A stretch of 64,000 nucleotides of DNA from Ananas comosus (GCF_001540865.1 NC_033629.1:10666733-10730732), one strand, 5' to 3'; positions 21,766 through 34,623 are shown, counted from the stretch's first letter. Program-made: numbers and translations. The notes: generated by a model from the sequence alone, not told the origin.

Positions 21766-24700
21766 TCACTCTTTAGCAGCCTGGACCTGCTTTGCGCCGA
21801 CCGCGAAGAACTCCGTAATGACCTCAAGAGGCATGCCTTTGGTTTCGGGGACCTTAAGGAAGACGAATATGAAAGCAGCCACGCAAACGATGGAATATAT
21901 TCCGAAAACGCCCGCGAGGCCGATGGAGTTGAGCATCACCGGAAGCGTGTAGGTGACAATGATATCGCCGAACCAGAAGGTCAGCGCGCAAATCGCGATG
22001 CAGATACCACGGACCCGCGTCGGGAAGATCTCCGCACAGAGAATGTTGGGGATCGGGCCGAAGCCCATAACAAAGCAGCAGAAGTAGACGATCACGCTGA
22101 CGGTGGAAAGTACTGCATGAAGAACCGTGCCCATGGCCACGACGTTGGAGATGACCAAGATGATCAAGGAGGCTACGAGGACAGGAATAGTAGTCAACAG
22201 TAAAAACCTGCACAGGGGAATTAGTTAGAAGATTAATTGTGGTGGTAAATGGTTTTATATTTACGTAAAAGCCGGTCGGTAACCAATCATCCGACCAATC
22301 ACGTCTGTTTTGCCCGGCCAATTTTTTCCTGGTTAGTTCTGAAGCGCAGGATCTTCAAGACAGGTTCAACTCATAAAAACGGGCCTGACCTGAACTTCTC
22401 TCAGGTCTAGTAAAAGCACGTGAACTACCTAACATATAGCACCTTTCGAGATCGTACCTAAAACTTTAGAAGTTTCATTTCAATACCAAATCTTTCATTA
22501 TCCTTGCTTCAGCATCTCTTATTTCAACATATCTCATCAGAATAGAGCGATATTTTGCAACTTCAACATATCGCTTATTTGACAGGATTATATTCAATAA
22601 TTTTGACAGAAACCAATACATTTTGTCGAACTTTGCAGGAAGGTACTAAAATCATGTTCTAGAAATGCACTGTAATTTTTCCTCAAGCAATTTTCCCACT
22701 CAACTCGAAGCCCGATCCCCATCAACCCAGATTCGGCTGGTTCAGGTCCGTCCGACCACAACCCAATTGACGTCATGCTACATATAATTTTGGGTCGAGT
22801 AGGGTGGATTGAATATATTCCAGTTTAGGTAGGGTTCATGAGGTTGGGCAAAAAGGTTATTTTGGGATAAAGGGTTGACTATTTCCTAGTAAATTGTATC
22901 TTCTATGGGTTAAAGGGTTGAAGTTTTTAATGACCAAACGATTGGTATGAAATAATATCAAAATGAGTCATTTCATATCAGATTTAGGGCTTGGATCTGC
23001 ACTCACTCTCACTCAAATCTGGCAGGTTCGGGTTCGAGCTTTAACGACTCAGTTCGCACAACTAATATAGTTTAAGGTCAATGTAACAAACCCCCACCCC
23101 CACCGAACCCAACCTACTGCTAACACTGTAAGCTTAATTTCCAAGACATAAATTAAGGCGGTGAAAATGCTACACCCTAGTGTTAATAGACAAATGACCA
23201 GAATGAGTCAGATAAAACTTCAAGGCAGAAAAGAAGAATAACCTTCTTCCTGAAAGATCCATGAGCCTCATGGCGACACCAATAGCGGGGAGCATTAACA
23301 GAGTGGTAAGAGCACTGATGAGAATAGATGCTGAATCCGGCCTAATGCCAATATTTGCAAGGAGTACATCCACACCGGCTTGCTCGAGTATTTGAGGGGT
23401 ATAGTAGAGAACTCCATTTATGCCAGCAAACTGTTGAAGCAAAGCAAACGTGAGAGCCGAAATGGTGCAAAGAGAGGAAGGCGGTATAAGAGATTTTTAC
23501 ATAAACATGCCCGCAAAATTTTCTAGTTAGTTACACCCTTGCAAAATTTGAAACTTCATATATTGCATTTCGAGAACTTAAAAAAAAATTTTTATGAAAG
23601 GTAGTGAAAGTAGAATATTCTTCATAAAATATTCCATGTCTAGAGATAAGGAAACAAATCAAAGTTTCTTCTAGCAGTAGCCTTTACTTTCGGAGTGAAA
23701 CAACGATAAAATATTTAAAGTGAGAAGTTAATAACGCTAATTAGTCAGTTTGAAAGCATTTCTTGCATATGAATAAGTATGAGAAATGACGAGGGGTCAC
23801 AACTTTTGGTGTAATTTAATGAAAATTTTAATTTATCAACTAAAGTTCATGCAAGGTTAAGCATCCCCACCTCCATATAACAAAGCTATCAACCGTACAA
23901 ATTTATTCGTTATAATTGAAAATAGAGTAAGGATATCCGATGGAAGTTAAATTTGCAGGAGAACTAGATTATTAGCAAGGGCTAACAACCATTTGCATGA
24001 AGAGAATTTGGAATTCGATCAAAGATTTGGAGAAGTAAGTTAATACAAGCTATGAGCTAATAAGCATGATTTTAATTTAGGTAGATTATGTTGTTTTATT
24101 AGATAAAAAAAGGGAAGTGAAAATTTGAGACATCTAATACAAACACCATGTATGGGAGGAAATGATGAGGAAAAAAATATCTAATATAACTCAATTAGAG
24201 TTTCACCTAATGAAAATTTAGTAAATAAATAGAATGCCTAAATAAATCAACAACAACTGTTATCTCTTTATCCAAAACAAATCCTTTTTTTTTGTTTTAC
24301 CTGCTGAAGGATTTGGATCCCAACACCAACAAGCAATGCATGCTTAACTCCAGGCTCTAAGAGATCCCTCCACACCGGGCCGCGAGCAGCCGCCTCTGAC
24401 GGATGGACCATAGCCGGACCAACTGGTCGCTGGCCCTGGTCCAACAGTTCCTTAGAGTAAAGAGCGGACTGGCTCACCAATGCTGCTGCATGTATAAACT
24501 CACTCCCTTCTTCAGGAGCATCGACTCCAGGAATTGAAAGAAGAGAGCCTCTTCTCGACCCTTGCACACCCTCTTGGTGCAAATATATTCTTTTAAAACC
24601 GCCTTCTTTCTTTCCATCCAGCGTTTCTTTCTCTGACCATTTATAAGCCAACTGCCATCCTCCGCCAATGCCCATACTATTCACTACATGCATACCCAGA

Positions 24701-27700
24701 AAACAGTAATCAAATACGCATTTCTTACGCCTTTCATTGAAGAAAATGACAAGAATATGAAATTCACTTTCTTACCTGCTGAAGAAGAACCTTGCAAGAG
24801 GCTACTATTCCTTCTCATACTTAAAACACTTCCATTAGCACTCTTTGGTACTACAACATCCTTCCCCCCTTCCATGCATGTTGTTTGGCGGGAAAGCAAC
24901 GGAGATTGAAGGTTATTATCATCATAATCGCCTTCACCATTATCAGACGCATAATTTTCTTCCCCTTCTCTTTGAATGCTCTCTTCATCCCAATGCTCAG
25001 TTTTGGGTTGATTCTCTGCTACGCTGAACATACTGCCAAAATTGGGAAATAATGTGCTTCCTGTTTCGGGGAGTTTCTCGTGGACGCTTCCGAAAAGGGT
25101 AACTACGGGGTCCATGAGAGGAACGTTTTGGTTCACCATACTGCCGTGGCGAGAGGCAAGGGCTAGTGCACTTCCTAGGGCACTTGAACCCTTAACGGGC
25201 CGGGCGACCCAAGAAAGGCCCTCTTCAGGACCGTATAGTGTGATCTGTTCCTTGTCAGAGGGAGCAGCATGTTCGTCGGTCGGCTCATTAGCGGGTCCGA
25301 TGATGTATTCCTCAATGGACGTGTCCCCTCCTACGCCCAATCCTTCAACAAGCAGAGCCATTTCTCCTGTACATTTGAAAGAAAGTTCAAGATCTCCATA
25401 TTTCAAGTGTGGAAAAACCTTCTAAAACCTTTCATCTCAAAAAAAAAAACTCAAAAAAGACCCCAAAAACTCAAGAAGAAAAAAAACAACATTTTTAGAT
25501 ACTGTATTGGCATGACTGCTACATGCATGCACAGCCCCGTGTCACGCGCGGGGAGAGCCTCAGCACAATGCGGCATGGGCGCAAATCAATGATGGTATAA
25601 TTGACAATATGTGCAAATACACATGAGACGTGATTCAAAAGGTTAGTTCTTTAGCTTGTCTTCTGTATGGTAAGAAAGAAATATAAGAGAAAACAATGCA
25701 GTGAAACATATATTTTGAGCTAGGCGGATAAAAAAGGAGGCAATCCGACTCGAATGGTGAAAATATGAAACTGTCGATATGTCCAATAGTTACATACTCC
25801 GGATATAGCTATGGGGGCGTTTGGTTTTGGTGTGAAACAAACCAAAAAATTATTTTCGGTAAGAAAAATGCTTTTCCGCTTGTTTGGTTCCACATAAAAT
25901 AATTTTTCCGTAGAAGTATTTTTACGGATTTAGGGAAAATTTGAAGTTTTCACTTTTGTTGTTTTTCGGCAAAAAACGAAAACTCTCTGGAAAAGAATCA
26001 CTTACCCTTATATTAATAGACTATCATATAATATTTTGTTTACAAATATATATTATATATTATATATTATATTATATTATATATGTGTTATTATATAGTA
26101 TGTTATATATATAAATTATTATATATTATATTATATTATATAAATATAATTTTGAATATATTTAAATTATAAATATAGATGATGATGATAATAATAGTAA
26201 TAATATATATAGATATAAATTTTAATTATAATATATATATATATATATGAGATAGTTATTTATATAAATAAATAATACATAATATATAATAGAAGAAAAT
26301 TATATAAAATTATTTTTCATTCAAACTTTTGCTTTCAACCAAACAAGCATGGAAAGAAAACCTTTTCTTTCCTACAAACCAAAAGTTAAAAAGCGTAAGA
26401 AAATTGTTTCTACGGAAAACTCTTTTCCGCCGAGAATTATGTTTCATAGTTTTACGTTGAACAAAACAAACCCTAATACAAATATCATCCACAGAGAACA
26501 TTCATACTAACTAAATGAAATTAACATAACATGGTTTGACACAACAAACCTGCGACATCTTCCCTTCCTCGTAGTCTCTGCAAAACCTGTTTTGCTTCGA
26601 CCATTCTCCCTTTACTCACGAGCCACCTCGGAGATTCCGGTAAATAGAAAATTGTTAAGGCGAAGTACAATAGCGAAGGAATTGAGAGAACTCCAAGCAT
26701 CACCCTCCAATCCGGTTTCGGCATCAATGACATACCAAAAACCATACAATAAGACAAAAACATTCCTCCCGAACCACTGAACTGAGGCAAAGTATTCAGC
26801 AACCCTCTTATTTCTGGAGGGGCAGTCTCAGAAATATATACCGGAACAAGAGTGACCGCCAATCCGATACCAAATCCATCAATAAGCCTTGCTAGAAGTA
26901 GCATATAAACATTGGGAGCCCACAACATTATGAGACCGCCAAGAAAATAGAGAATTGATGAGAGAATTAGCATCGGGCGGCGACCAACCCAATCCGATAC
27001 TGCTCCGGAGAACGTCGTGATTATTGTGGCCCCAATAAGTGACATGGCGACGATTAGCCCCTCGATAGTAGGCTCATTCTGTAACTTGAATTCCCTCTTT
27101 ATATAGAGGACGGCTCCTGGAGAAAATGTTGAAAATTATCAGAGACAAATACGTGCTTAGCCGCTGTTCATTCGCCAAAGGCAGCCAAAAAAAAAACTAC
27201 AAAAGCCCAAGAATTATTGCTGCGACCAAATTACGTTATTCAGGATATCGCGAACTGCAATTCGACCCCACCAATCATCGCAGTTATCTACTTATCTGAT
27301 ATCATTATATTTATATTCTCACTACAGTGAAAAATCTTGAAATGTAAAAGCACAAAATTGACTTTGTTTCTTTTTATTCCAGAAGTAAAGAACTGCCCCT
27401 AAAATTTGTCCCTACGCAAAATGCTATTAATTTTAAACTTTAACACAGTAATCTTTAATGTATGTATGTGTACAGGGAGAAACAAGTGCTACAACAACAG
27501 TTTAAAATTAGATAGAATATCTCCAAAGCCCCCATAATCAGTGAAAAAACCAAGTTGAGACTCACTGCATAATATGAACTTGTACACTATTTCGGCATCA
27601 TATGCGCAAACAAAGAGAAAGGTGAAATATTTTGCATCAAAAAGAGCACCCAAAAGGAAATAGAAACTCAGAAATTTACCTGCAATGGTGGCATTATCCC

Positions 27701-27758
27701 ATCCCTGCAACAAATTACCGATCGACGCAGCGATCGCAACTAGAACGGCTCCCGACAT
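21766..27758 (-). CDS. TST: Tonoplast sugar transporter, TST/TMT family (6 exons)
   Basis: A major-facilitator sugar carrier; TST/TMT proteins load glucose, fructose or sucrose into the vacuole by proton antiport. Exons (minus strand): 27758-27680, 27116-26550, 25366-24776, 24683-24301, 23430-23243, 22207-21766; phases agree and the product is 749 residues, the usual TMT length. Visible: N-terminal helix with GNLLQGWDNATIAG (14-27), GRR after helix 2 (71-73), PESPRWL (186-192), then a long hydrophilic loop (about 210-500, exons 3-4) rich in S, D, E and G that is diagnostic of TMTs and absent from plasma-membrane hexose carriers, QQFAGINGVLYY at the exon 4/5 join, PNILCAEIFPTRVRG (656-670) and C-terminal PETKG (723-727). 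The loop is a known phosphorylation target in the family. Introns hold MITE-like DNA. Which paralogue (TST1/2/3) it is cannot be told. Confidence 0.95.
25812..26476. mobile_element. Inverted-repeat element in TST intron 2
   Basis: The left end GGGGGCGTTTGGTTTTGGTG and inner TTTTCCGCTTGTTTGG are mirrored on the right by CCAAACAAGC and AACAAAACAAACCC. The interior is AT-rich (tandem TATATT). The GTTTGGTT ends resemble common monocot hAT-type MITEs; no clear target duplication was found. Confidence 0.5.
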
Positions 27759-28029
27759 CTCTTTTTACAGAAAAGAATGAATCAGTTTCCCAGAACAAAG
27801 TAATCTGCAGGGCAATTTCAGATCTGATATCAGAAATTTACTTTTCACAAATTGTATGAATTCTCCACAAAAACAAAAATATTGAATCAAAAATAAAGTA
27901 ATGAAAAGTTGAGGGGCAAAATTTCATACCTATAAAAAGAACACAAAAAAGAGCCAAAAATTAGCTGATGGATTCAAAAATGGCAAACATGATTAATCCT
28001 GAGGAACTCAAACTCAGATCAGGAACCCT

Positions 28030-28561
28030 AGAAGGCCCCCCCTCCAATATCTCTCCCTCTCTCTCTCTCTCCTCTCACCTCGCTACCACTCTCTCTCTCT
28101 CTATACTCCCTTTCTCTCTCTAGAATAGCTTCCACAGGGCTGAAACAAACGGGTAAAGCCTCAAGATCCCAACTTTTTGCAAGAAATCGCCCAACCCATC
28201 TCCCGAATTCGCAAAACAAGCATAAAGATTGGATTTTTACGCGCTAAAAGGGGACAACGGTCACGTTAGGGGCGCTTAAATCGCGCTGCGTTGCTCGGGA
28301 AATTTGTATAGTTTCCACCATGGGATGGGCCAAAATGGAAATAAATATAAAATTATTGCAGGCGCTCCCCTCGATCGTAGCTGTTCCCACTCTGTCACGA
28401 GCTCGATCTCCTCTCTCTCCTCTCTCCTCTCTCTCTCTCTCCTTTCTCTCCCTCTCTCTCTAAGAATGCGCTGGAACAAGGAGAACTCCCAGCGCCAAAT
28501 CGCGCGAAAAAACCCCACAAAAATGCGTAATTTATTTGGTTAAATAAATGGCTACGTAGAA

Positions 28562-28608
<47 letters not shown>

Positions 28609-28672
28609 AAAGGCGAGGGGAGCGGAGAAGGAACGTGGGACGACGATCGCCTCTTCCCCGCAATATATATGG
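28030..28672 (-). promoter_or_regulatory. TST 5' leader and core promoter region
   Basis: Several long CT tracts (on the gene strand) lie at about 28038-28120, 28405-28460 and 28565-28606. Upstream of them the gene strand reads CCATATATATTGCGGGG (near 28655-28671), a plausible TATA box, with transcription start near 28.64 kb. Since the ATG is at 27758, the leader probably has one or more introns. The TATA assignment is inference. Confidence 0.4.
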
Positions 28673-28793
28673 ACGAGGTAAAAAAGGACAATTTTTTTAT
28701 TTTTGGAAAGGATTTTTTTTTTTGGGTGAAAATGTATGGAGATCCCTCAACTATAGCCTATTTTCAGAATTATCTCTTTCCTTTATTTACAAG

Positions 28794-29245
28794 TAGGGGT
28801 GATAATCCAACTCGTTGTTTGCAAGTCAATTCGTGTTCGGCTCGAAATGAGCTCGAGATCGAATCCCCTATTTAGTAAACGAGCCGAACACGAGCTGGGA
28901 TTAGCTCGTTCATGTTCGGCTCGATAACAACTCAAATACATATATTTTATATTTATATAATTTATTTAATTTATATATATAAATAAATAATTATATATAT
29001 AATATATATTTTTATTATTTAATTTTTAGCAAAAAAAAAATNGCCAGCCGAGCAAATTATTTGCTCGGCTTGTGCTCGACCGAGCAATTTTATAGACTCG
29101 ACTTTTTAAGTCGAACACAAACCGAACAATTATTTGCTCAGTTTGTGCTTGACTGAGTGCTCGACTGGTGCTTGTTAATCAATTTATCTAACGTAACCTA
29201 TATATACAAGCCGACCCCAGCTTGTTCGGCTCGTTGACACCCCTA
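28794..29245. mobile_element. hAT-type MITE
   Basis: The ends TAGGGGTG and CACCCCTA are terminal inverted repeats. The 8-bp target duplication is TTTACAAG (28786-28793) and TTTATAAG (29246-29253), with one mismatch. Sub-terminal motifs such as CGAGCCGAACACGAGC are repeated in inverted orientation. The interior is AT-rich, with an N at 29042 and no transposase. Confidence 0.75.
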
Positions 29246-29716
29246 TTTATAAGCACACAAACGTGGCGGATCCATCCATTTTTTTAGCGGATCGAAAAAG
29301 ATTTTTTTTTTCTACTTTTTGTCTCATTTATTGCTTCATTCTGGGCAAGCTAGAATTACAGCTAATTTTTTGCGAATCAAAACGAATAAAAAAAAAAAAG
29401 AGAGTTCCTGTTATCAAGTCGGATTTGAGACTAACTATCTTTATTTCCTCTAATTGGTTATTTTGAAAAAGGTATTCAGATCGGCAAAGCATTATTTGAA
29501 TATATCTGCTCTAACAATAATAAAAATTTAGCAAAAGTACATACTTTTGTTCTTGACACTATATGGCGGATGACACTTTCATTCTTAAATCTTAATTTGT
29601 TATAATCTCTTGCTCGAATTTTTTTAATTAACAAAATAAATTCTACACTAATTAACTTAAGTAAAAGATGAGGTGCCAATTTTAGTCATTTCCCACAATA
29701 CGATACTACTAGAGAC

Positions 29717-30101
29717 TAGGGATGTCATTGGGTATGGATACCCGAAATTTTATCCGAACCCGAATCCGAATGAAATGGATATATCCGAAGGATATGGATA
29801 TGGATTCGGATATGGATTTCAAAAATAGAAACCCGACGGATATGGATTCGGATATGGATGTTGATTGTACCCGACCCGAACCCAAACCCGAACCCGACCC
29901 GAACCCAAATTTATTTTGTATTATATATAATATATATATAAAAATTTGATGTTATATTTGAATTTGTATTTTAAAAATTTAGGTTTAATATAATATATTT
30001 TGAAATATTGAAAAAAGAAATAATTGTTTCGGATTCAAATTTTCGGGTTCGGGTTCGGATTTTTAAAAATCCGTTCCGAATTCGACCCGTTGACATCTCT
30101 A
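29717..30101. mobile_element. hAT-type MITE
   Basis: The left end TAGGGATGTCATTGGGTA mirrors the right end ACCCGTTGACATCTCTA. The flanking 8-bp duplication is CTAGAGAC (29709-29716) and GTAGAGAC (30102-30109). Inverted runs of CCCGAACCCGAA and GGTTCGGGTTCGG fill the arms. It is non-coding. Confidence 0.78.
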
Positions 30102-30899
30102 GTAGAGACGCATAAGCAACATATTACTTTTTATTCAAGTTATTTAGATTATAAAATTTGCTTGTAATAAATTCAGAAAATTCAAACTATAAATTATAAT
30201 AAATTAAAGTTTAGGGACCAAATTGTCATACGACTGGTGCAAGGACCAAAACTGTAATTTAGAAAGTGACAATGAGAAAATAAAAAAATTAAATAAAAAA
30301 ATTCTTTTCCAAAATGGTTTTATGGTTGAAGAATTTTTATACTCTTTATTAAATAAACTATTTAGAATTAAAAAAAAATAATTTAATATAATTGAAATTT
30401 TACTATTTGAATTATTACAGCGTTCAAATTCATCCCAGATTTTAATTTGAACAAAATTTATCCTAATCCAATTTTTTAGATGAAATTTTTTTATTTAAAT
30501 TTGATTAATTTTTGAATCAAACCTAATCGATTTACCGGTTTGGATCATATTTTGCCATCCCAATGGATTCTACAGTAGGCAAATATAATTAATGCCAATA
30601 TTTGATTGAGATGAATATAAAATAAAAATCTTATACAATTTAAATGAATTTGTTATTCCATCATCTGAAAAATAAAATAATATAAATACCTGCATAATAA
30701 GAAGATTATAGAGAAACAAAAAAAAAAAGATGGAAAAAAATCGTAAAATGATAGCTAATGTACAAGGACTTAAAAAAAAGAAAAAAGAAAAAAAATGTCA
30801 TATTCTTACTACCAAGTTTATTATATAATAATGAGAAACTGAAAAAGTCGCTCTTAATTTGGCCTTATAGTTAAAGTACTAATTTTTGAATAAATTAAA
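30102..30899. other. AT-rich DNA, no gene seen
   Basis: Between two transposons; low-complexity AT-rich sequence without exons or paired repeats that I can support. Confidence 0.4.
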
Positions 30900-31274
30900 G
30901 GCTGAATTACAGAAAATCTCTATGTCAAAACCCGATTTTTTATTTTACCCCCCTATTATTTAAAAACCTACATTTTGCCTCCTTGTAAAATAAAAAATAT
31001 TCACAGGAGTACAGTGTGAACTTGGATGATAAAATGACCATTTTGTCCCTCACCATTTTGCCCCTCACCATATTCACAGGAGAGAAGACCGAGGGCATTT
31101 TTGGTATAAAAAAATATATAATAATATTTTATAAACGGAACACTAACGGATTACTAACAGCAGGGGGCGAAATGAACATTTTTTATTTTACAAGGAAGTA
31201 AAATGTAGGTTTTTAAATGACAAGAGGAAAAGTAAAAAATCGGGTTTTGACCGGAAAGTTTATGTAATTTAGCC
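30900..31274. mobile_element. MULE-type MITE, copy 1, 9-bp target duplication
   Basis: The ends GGCTGAATTACAGAAAAT and TTTATGTAATTTAGCC are inverted repeats, with longer pairing inside (CATTTTGCCTCCTTGTAAAA against TTTTACAAGGAAGTAAAATG). The perfect 9-bp duplication TAAATTAAA lies at 30891-30899 and 31275-31283. Related copies are at 32633, 34224 and 38944. It is non-coding. Confidence 0.82.
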
Positions 31275-31446
31275 TAAATTAAATTACAATATTACCTCCT
31301 AAACTTTTTTTTTTTTTTTTTCAAATTACAAGATATAGGATTGATTATTTACTTGTATTGTTTTCGTCTTGACCTGTCCCGAATAAAATAGTAAGTGAAG
31401 ATAAAAAAGAATCTCCCGTCTATCAAGCAAAAACCTTGCTAATAAG

Positions 31447-31560
31447 TGCTTTAGGTGTCTTGTCAAGGACCACAAAGTTACGGCTTGTCGTGATCCTGTA
31501 AAGTGCCTTGGGGTATCGGTGGTTCACCACCCCCACCATCTTTTGTCCTCTCCCAGTTGT
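31447..31560 (+). pseudogene. LINE-type ORF1 zinc-knuckle remnant
   Basis: In the frame starting TGC at 31447 the peptide reads CFRCLVKDHKVTAC followed by RDPVKCLG, a CX2CX4HX4C zinc knuckle followed by the RDPVKC motif common in nucleic-acid-binding proteins of plant non-LTR retrotransposons. The reading continues only a short way and nothing else of a LINE is visible nearby, so it is a fragment. A SINE-tail remnant follows at about 31665-31712. Confidence 0.5.
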
Positions 31561-31664
31561 GCAAATGAACCAAAACGGAGAATAGCTCCTCGCCAAACAC
31601 CTTTTAATTTATTTTTATTTTTATTTTTTCGTCTCGTCTGTCGCGGTTTTAGCCTAGTTCATCT

Positions 31665-31712
31665 CATTCAATGAATGAAGCAGGTAGCGTGCTACCTTTT
31701 ATAAAAAAAAAT
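31665..31712 (+). mobile_element. SINE 3'-tail remnant
   Basis: AATGAATGAAGCAGGTAGCG, then TGCTACCT and an A-rich run, matches the 3' end of the local SINE family. The tRNA-like head is missing. Confidence 0.45.
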
Positions 31713-31927
31713 AAAGATAAAAAAATAGAATAAAAATTATTTTATTTTAAATCTGTCATGATCCGTCAAAAAATTTGGGTAGAAAGTAAGGGACCCCTCC
31801 CGCCTTTATATCCACTTTGTTTTTATTCCTACTTATAAAGATTGAATACTCAATTAACAAAAGGAGGTTTAAGAGTACAATTAAAGAAGTGGGAAAAGAT
31901 TGGAGAACAAAAGTGCAATTTATCTTA

Positions 31928-31929
<2 letters not shown>

Positions 31930-31980
<51 letters not shown>

Positions 31981-31986
31981 TATATA
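31930..31986. repeat. (TA)n microsatellite
   Basis: A nearly pure TA run with one slip near 31972. The IY-rich ORF across it is an artefact. Confidence 0.9.
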
Positions 31987-32039
31987 CTGTTATTACTTAC
32001 GGCAACTAATTTGCCAAATAGAGTTTCGTAGAGTCAACT

Positions 32040-32440
32040 TTTTCGCCTTGAAAATTTTTGTGTGGCGCCCTAATGTCATACACTCAGGCCGGCCTTTCCG
32101 AATTCTTAAAAGGAACATTCCTTTAAACTTAATAGAAAAATATCAATTTAAATATTTTCGCCAAGTGCACTCCTCCACGAGCCTTATAGTTTGGCATCGT
32201 GTCTTATATCGAATCTCTCGTCGAACTCCATGAGCTCTCGAGTAACAACCCCGCCACAAAAGGTTGCCATACAGTCAGAGAACATTTTGTCTCACCGGAG
32301 AACCCTCCTCAAGAATACTATACAACCGAACGCTTCGTTGCTCTCAAAGCTAGCCACACTTCGTTGCTCTCAAAGCTAGCCACAAGAATATCACAAGTTC
32401 TCTTTACTTAATCTTATTTGATTATAGCCGAGCGTTTCGC
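32040..32440. other. Possible old LTR or other retroelement fragment
   Basis: Moderate-GC non-coding stretch with a 26-bp tandem duplication (CTTCGTTGCTCTCAAAGCTA repeated at about 32332 and 32358). The composition differs from the AT-rich flanks, but I see no LTR ends or target duplication. Origin uncertain. Confidence 0.25.
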
Positions 32441-32632
32441 TCTAATATTTCACCAGATGCCACTCCCAAATCCTCACTGCATAATAAAATTATTTATGTT
32501 GTATATATTAAATTAACTTGTTTTTATATTTTAATAGGTGTTATATTACTACCACTAGATTTGACTCGTGCCAAGAGCCAACTTGGCTGATTCCATCCAT
32601 GTTGGTTTTGTTTTTAAAGTATAATATAAAAA

Positions 32633-33264
32633 GGTTAAATTACAGAAAACCCCTTTATCAATACTTTTTTTTTCACTTTCCTTCCTGTCATTAAAAATCT
32701 ATATTTTGCCCCCTTGAAAAATAAGAAATATTCACAGGGGTACACCATGACAAAATGACCAAAATGCCCCTCATCATCTTCGTCTTCTCTCCTAACCTCG
32801 CTTAGTACTCGCCTCTCCTCTTTCGTTCTTCGCACCTCGCTCAACCGCAGCTCAGACTCCATTTTTCTCCACATGCTTCCCCGCTCTTCCTGCACTCGCG
32901 TTGTCCCTCTATTTCGGCGACGATAGGAAGGAGATCGGAGTGAGCATGGACGGAGAGGTGTGCGAGGACGAAGGCGAGACGGCGAAGGTGCACGAGAGCA
33001 TGTGTGTGAACACGAATGGATGGGTGGGCGAGGGCCAGACGGCGGTGTAGGGCGGCGAGAAAGGAGGCGGCAGGGAGGAGAGGGTATTTTGGGTATAAAA
33101 AATATATAATAATAAGATATAAACGGAACTCTAACGGAATACTCACGGCAGGGGGCCAAAGTGAATATTTTTTATTTTTTAAGAGGGCAAAGTGTAGATT
33201 TTTAAATGACAGGGGAGAAAGTAAAAAAGCGAATATTGACAGAAAAATTTTCTGTAATTTAGCC
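32633..33264. mobile_element. Pack-MULE-like long copy of the MULE-type MITE family
   Basis: The ends GGTTAAATTACAGAAAA and TTTTCTGTAATTTAGCC, and the sub-terminal CTATATTTTGCCCCCTTG against AAGAGGGCAAAGTGTAGA, match the family at 30900, 34224 and 38944. The interior is about 300 bp longer and strikingly GC-rich (about 32770-33080). Flanking repeats are only approximate. The minus-strand ORF across the insert (rich in R, H, L and P) is unrecognised. A GC-rich insert between MULE-type ends suggests a captured host segment. Confidence 0.6.
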
Positions 33265-34223
33265 AATAAAAAATATATCATTTTAATTAATAGGTGTTAT
33301 ATTATTAAACTCTACTTTTTGAATAGGTGCCATATTATTCAATGTTGGGAGACCACATATTCTCTTTTAGAATCTCCACATTTGTAAATTTTTTCATTGA
33401 ATTTATTTTAATATTAATGGTTACTCTTTTTTTTTTTTTCCTATGACGTTGACAGCTGACATGCACTAGATGTGGCTCAAAATAAATTAAAAGGGAAAAA
33501 AATTCAATATAATCCTTCTTTCTAAATTTATTGGTCTTTTTATAAAATTTTTTTTGATTTTTATATTTTGTATAAACGGACCAGATTTTTAGATTTTATA
33601 TATTAAGGCAAGAATTTTTAAAAATAAACTAAAATTTCCTTCTCCTTTCTCACTTTCTTTTCTCTTTTTCTCTCACTGTATTAACTTCTCTTTTTTTTTT
33701 TTTGAAAAATACAACTGTCAAACATAATTACATCTAAATTTTTTTTGAAAAGATGAAAACTGTCATTATACAATTTTTTTTTTTTTAAGTACAATCTCTT
33801 TTCAAATAGTGCAACTATATATAGTATGATGCAAATAGTACAATCCAAGCATAATAATGCAACTATATATAAATAGTGCGTTGCAAATAGTATAATATAT
33901 TTTTTTATTTTTTCATTCTTTGTAATCTTTTTCTTTTTCTCTTTTTTTTGCCGTTATTCTTCTTCTTCTCCCATCCGCTAGCGGGCCTCCCCCAATGACA
34001 TGATCATCATCACCACCCTCTTTATGCACTCTGATGTCGATGCCTCAACCTCGTGTGGTGGCACCATTACCTCCTACACCGCTGCATTATCGTTTTCTAT
34101 GTTGTCATCACCAATTATCTTCATCTTTTTCTCGAGTTTGGTGGTGGTGGTTGAGGGGAAGAAGAAGAATAAAATTAAAAACAACAAAGAAGAAAAGAAG
34201 AAAAAAAAATTTATTATACTATT
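33265..34223. other. AT-rich DNA, no gene seen
   Basis: Low-complexity T-rich sequence. A stretch near 33960-34170 is less AT-rich (CTTCTTCTTCTCCCATCCGC) and includes a plus-strand ORF with no recognisable motif. Confidence 0.35.
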
Positions 34224-34587
34224 GGCTAAATTACAGAAAATTTTACTGTCAAATTTTGATTTTTCACTTCTCCTGTCATTTAAAAACCTACACTTTGCCC
34301 TCTTGTAAAATAAAAAATGTTCACTTCAACTCCTGCTGTTAGTAATCCATTAGAGTTCCGTTTATAAAATATTATTATATATTTTTTATGCCAAAAATGC
34401 CCTCAGTCTTCTCTCCTGTTGCGAAAAATGGTGAGAGACAAAATGATCATTTTGTCATCACAGTTTATACCGTACCGCCCTTTCATCATTTTTTATTTTT
34501 TACAAGGGGGTAAAGTGTAGGTTTTTAAATGACATGAAGAAAAGTGAAAAATCGAATTTTGACAGAAATATTTTATATAATTTAGCA
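34224..34587. mobile_element. MULE-type MITE, copy 3
   Basis: The ends GGCTAAATTACAGAAAAT and ATATAATTTAGCA match the family. The 9-bp duplication is TATACTATT (34215-34223) and TATACTGTT (34588-34596), with one mismatch. Inner arms pair (CTACACTTTGCCCTCTTGTA against ACAAGGGGGTAAAGTGTAGG). Confidence 0.8.
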
Positions 34588-34623
34588 TATACTGTTATAT
34601 TTATTCTATACTATTTATAGATA

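Noticed and set aside
21854..22321. 155-residue minus-strand ORF, plus a 161-residue plus-strand ORF
   Set aside because: Both are shadow frames of the last TST exon, which carries the transporter motifs in the chosen frame.
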